Source of the DNA: Candidatus Kapaibacterium sp.
GTDB taxonomy: Bacteria > Bacteroidota > Ignavibacteria > Kapaibacteriales > HRBIN21
Length of the DNA: 13,012 bases
Reading direction: 5' to 3'
NCBI GenBank assembly: GCA_025055465.1
Contig: JANWXA010000031.1
Location: 1-13,012, forward strand
Shown here: positions 12,111-13,012 of the stretch, piece after piece
Layout: every line of letters starts with the position of its first letter
Numbering within the stretch: the stretch's first letter is position 1
Position numbers and translations under genes: made by a program
Notes under the pieces: generated by a model
The model's database searches: none
Told to the model about the DNA's origin: nothing
The model's input: only the letters and a program-made list of their open reading frames with translations

Positions 12111-13012
12111 CGGAGCTTCAGCAGAACGCTCTTCCAACCATGCCGATTGGGCCCCAGTGGGTGTGCCAGAGCGCGTTCGGGCAATCCGCTCCTCGCGCAA
12201 CTGTTTTGCTAATTCACGCAGGTCGGCAACACGATCTGCTTCATCAACAATCTCCACCCCCAGCAGCGTTTCCATGATGTCCTCCAGCGTCAGTACGCCC
12301 TCTACTCCCCCATACTCATCCACGACAACGCAGAGGTGCTGCCGCTTGTGGAGAAACACCTCCAGTGCGTGATCCAGCTCCAGGTGTTCCGGTACAAAGT
12401 GCACTTCCCGTACAAACACACGGACTGGCAACTGCGACCTCCCCTCTAAAGCCGCCCACAGCAACTCCTTGGTCAAAACATAACCGACGATTGTATCCGG
12501 CTCGCCTTCCCAAACAGGGATGCGCGAATAGACATGGAGTTCCGGTATCCGCAAAGCATCTCGAACAGCAATGTCTGCCGGACACGAAACCACGACCGTC
12601 CGCGGAGTCATGACATCGGATACGCGGATGCTGCGCAGCCGCATAAGATTCGTTACCAGGCGATACTCCTCAGGCTGCAATGCCCCTTCCTGCCGAGCTG
12701 TTTCCACAACGGCAGAAAGTTCTTGACGTGCCAGCTCCATTCCCCTGGGATCCGGCGAGCGTTGCCACCGCAGCAGGAAACGCCACGGCAACTCTGCAAC
12801 CCGCAGCACGGGCAGCAAGGGTCGAAAGACTGAAAAGAGACTCGCTGCATGGACCATCCCTACTGTCTGCACAAGGGGCTTCAGACAACTACTCAACACG
12901 ATTGTAAACGCGACCCCAAGCAACTGCCCCGAGAGCGGAACTGACCACTGTTGCAACAGGAAGAAGACCGCGCTCAGCAGCATTCCTTCTGCCACAGTCT
13001 CCCAGAAGCTCA
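12108..13012 (-). CDS. CNNM/CorC-like CBS-domain membrane protein, partial (N-terminus beyond right edge)
   Basis: About 301 codons are visible and the frame is open to the right edge (SFWETVAEGM...), so the GTG at 12995 is probably internal. The visible N-terminal part has hydrophobic segments (FFLLQQWSVPLSGQLLGVAF, then a re-entrant-like stretch). A linker helix leads to the acidic-helix region (SAVVETARQEGALQPEEYRL) and DVMTPRTVVV, the start of a CBS pair. The second CBS unit includes LCVVVDEYGGVEGVLTLEDI and MET-LLG. This order is that of CNNM/CorC (HlyC/CorC) proteins, linked to magnesium or cobalt efflux. Two oddities: where the family has G-E-I/V-x-P-K, the sequence reads SSCLKP; and the protein ends shortly after the CBS pair with no CorC_HlyC domain. 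Its stop overlaps the next gene's promoter-like element. Confidence 0.85.
   Translation of the reverse strand, partial: SFWETVAEGMLLSAVFFLLQQWSVPLSGQLLGVAFTIVLSSCLKPLVQTVGMVHAASLFSVFRPLLPVLRVAELPWRFLLRWQRSPDPRGMELARQELSAVVETARQEGALQPEEYRLVTNLMRLRSIRVSDVMTPRTVVVSCPADIAVRDALRIPELHVYSRIPVWEGEPDTIVGYVLTKELLWAALEGRSQLPVRVFVREVHFVPEHLELDHALEVFLHKRQHLCVVVDEYGGVEGVLTLEDIMETLLGVEIVDEADRVADLRELAKQLREERIARTRSGTPTGAQSAWLEERSAEAP

Noticed and set aside
1..13012. Mobile element, CRISPR array, tRNA/rRNA, toxin-antitoxin or defence system
   Set aside because: I saw no transposase or integrase motifs, direct-repeat arrays, terminal inverted repeats or RNA-gene signatures; every stretch over 120 bp is accounted for by a recognisable or plausible protein gene.

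Overview
The window is about 57% G+C by impression and gene-dense, with no gap over 120 bp. It looks like chromosome from the Bacteroidota/Chlorobiota/Ignavibacteriota (FCB) group, possibly a Kapabacteria-like lineage. Four signs support this: a type IX secretion (T9SS) type A sorting tail at the left edge; a 31-residue AURKAIP1/COX24-type ribosomal protein; almost no Shine-Dalgarno sites; and four copies of the Bacteroidota-type -7 promoter element TAnnTTTGY, each just upstream of a gene and in its orientation. The exact lineage is inference.

Layout. Positions 1-4018 (minus strand) read right to left as uvrA (nucleotide excision repair), a flippase-like membrane protein overlapping it by 14 bp, and a short frame encoding a T9SS sorting tail cut by the left edge. 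A 119-bp divergent spacer (4019-4137) carries one -7-like element on each strand. Positions 4138-6108 (plus) hold a FabL-like enoyl-ACP reductase, a small probable outer-membrane barrel and a TPR lipoprotein, with gaps of 13 and 5 bp. Positions 6154-8756 (plus) hold two ABC ATPases joined by an ATGA overlap: a DppD-DppF fusion and an MlaF-like protein. Neither has a permease or binding protein in view.

Positions 8745-13012 (minus) read right to left as a CNNM/CorC-like CBS membrane protein (start off the window), then HU, a TPR membrane protein, a bS22-like ribosomal protein, ACMSD and kynureninase. Spacing from HU to kynureninase is mostly 1-4 bp, with one 53-bp gap, so they are probably one operon with its own promoter overlapping the CBS gene's stop codon. 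Kynureninase and MlaF converge and overlap by 12 bp.

Function. ACMSD plus kynureninase point to catabolic tryptophan/kynurenine degradation, with ACMSD drawing flux away from quinolinate and NAD. The partner enzymes (tryptophan dioxygenase, kynurenine monooxygenase, 3-hydroxyanthranilate dioxygenase) are not here. The other genes are DNA repair, lipid or envelope functions and chromatin/ribosome housekeeping. I see no mobile element, CRISPR array, tRNA, rRNA or defence system, and nothing that is clearly a wholly new system. The most informative signals are the promoter motif set, the orphan sorting tail and the unusual gene mix of the kynurenine operon.
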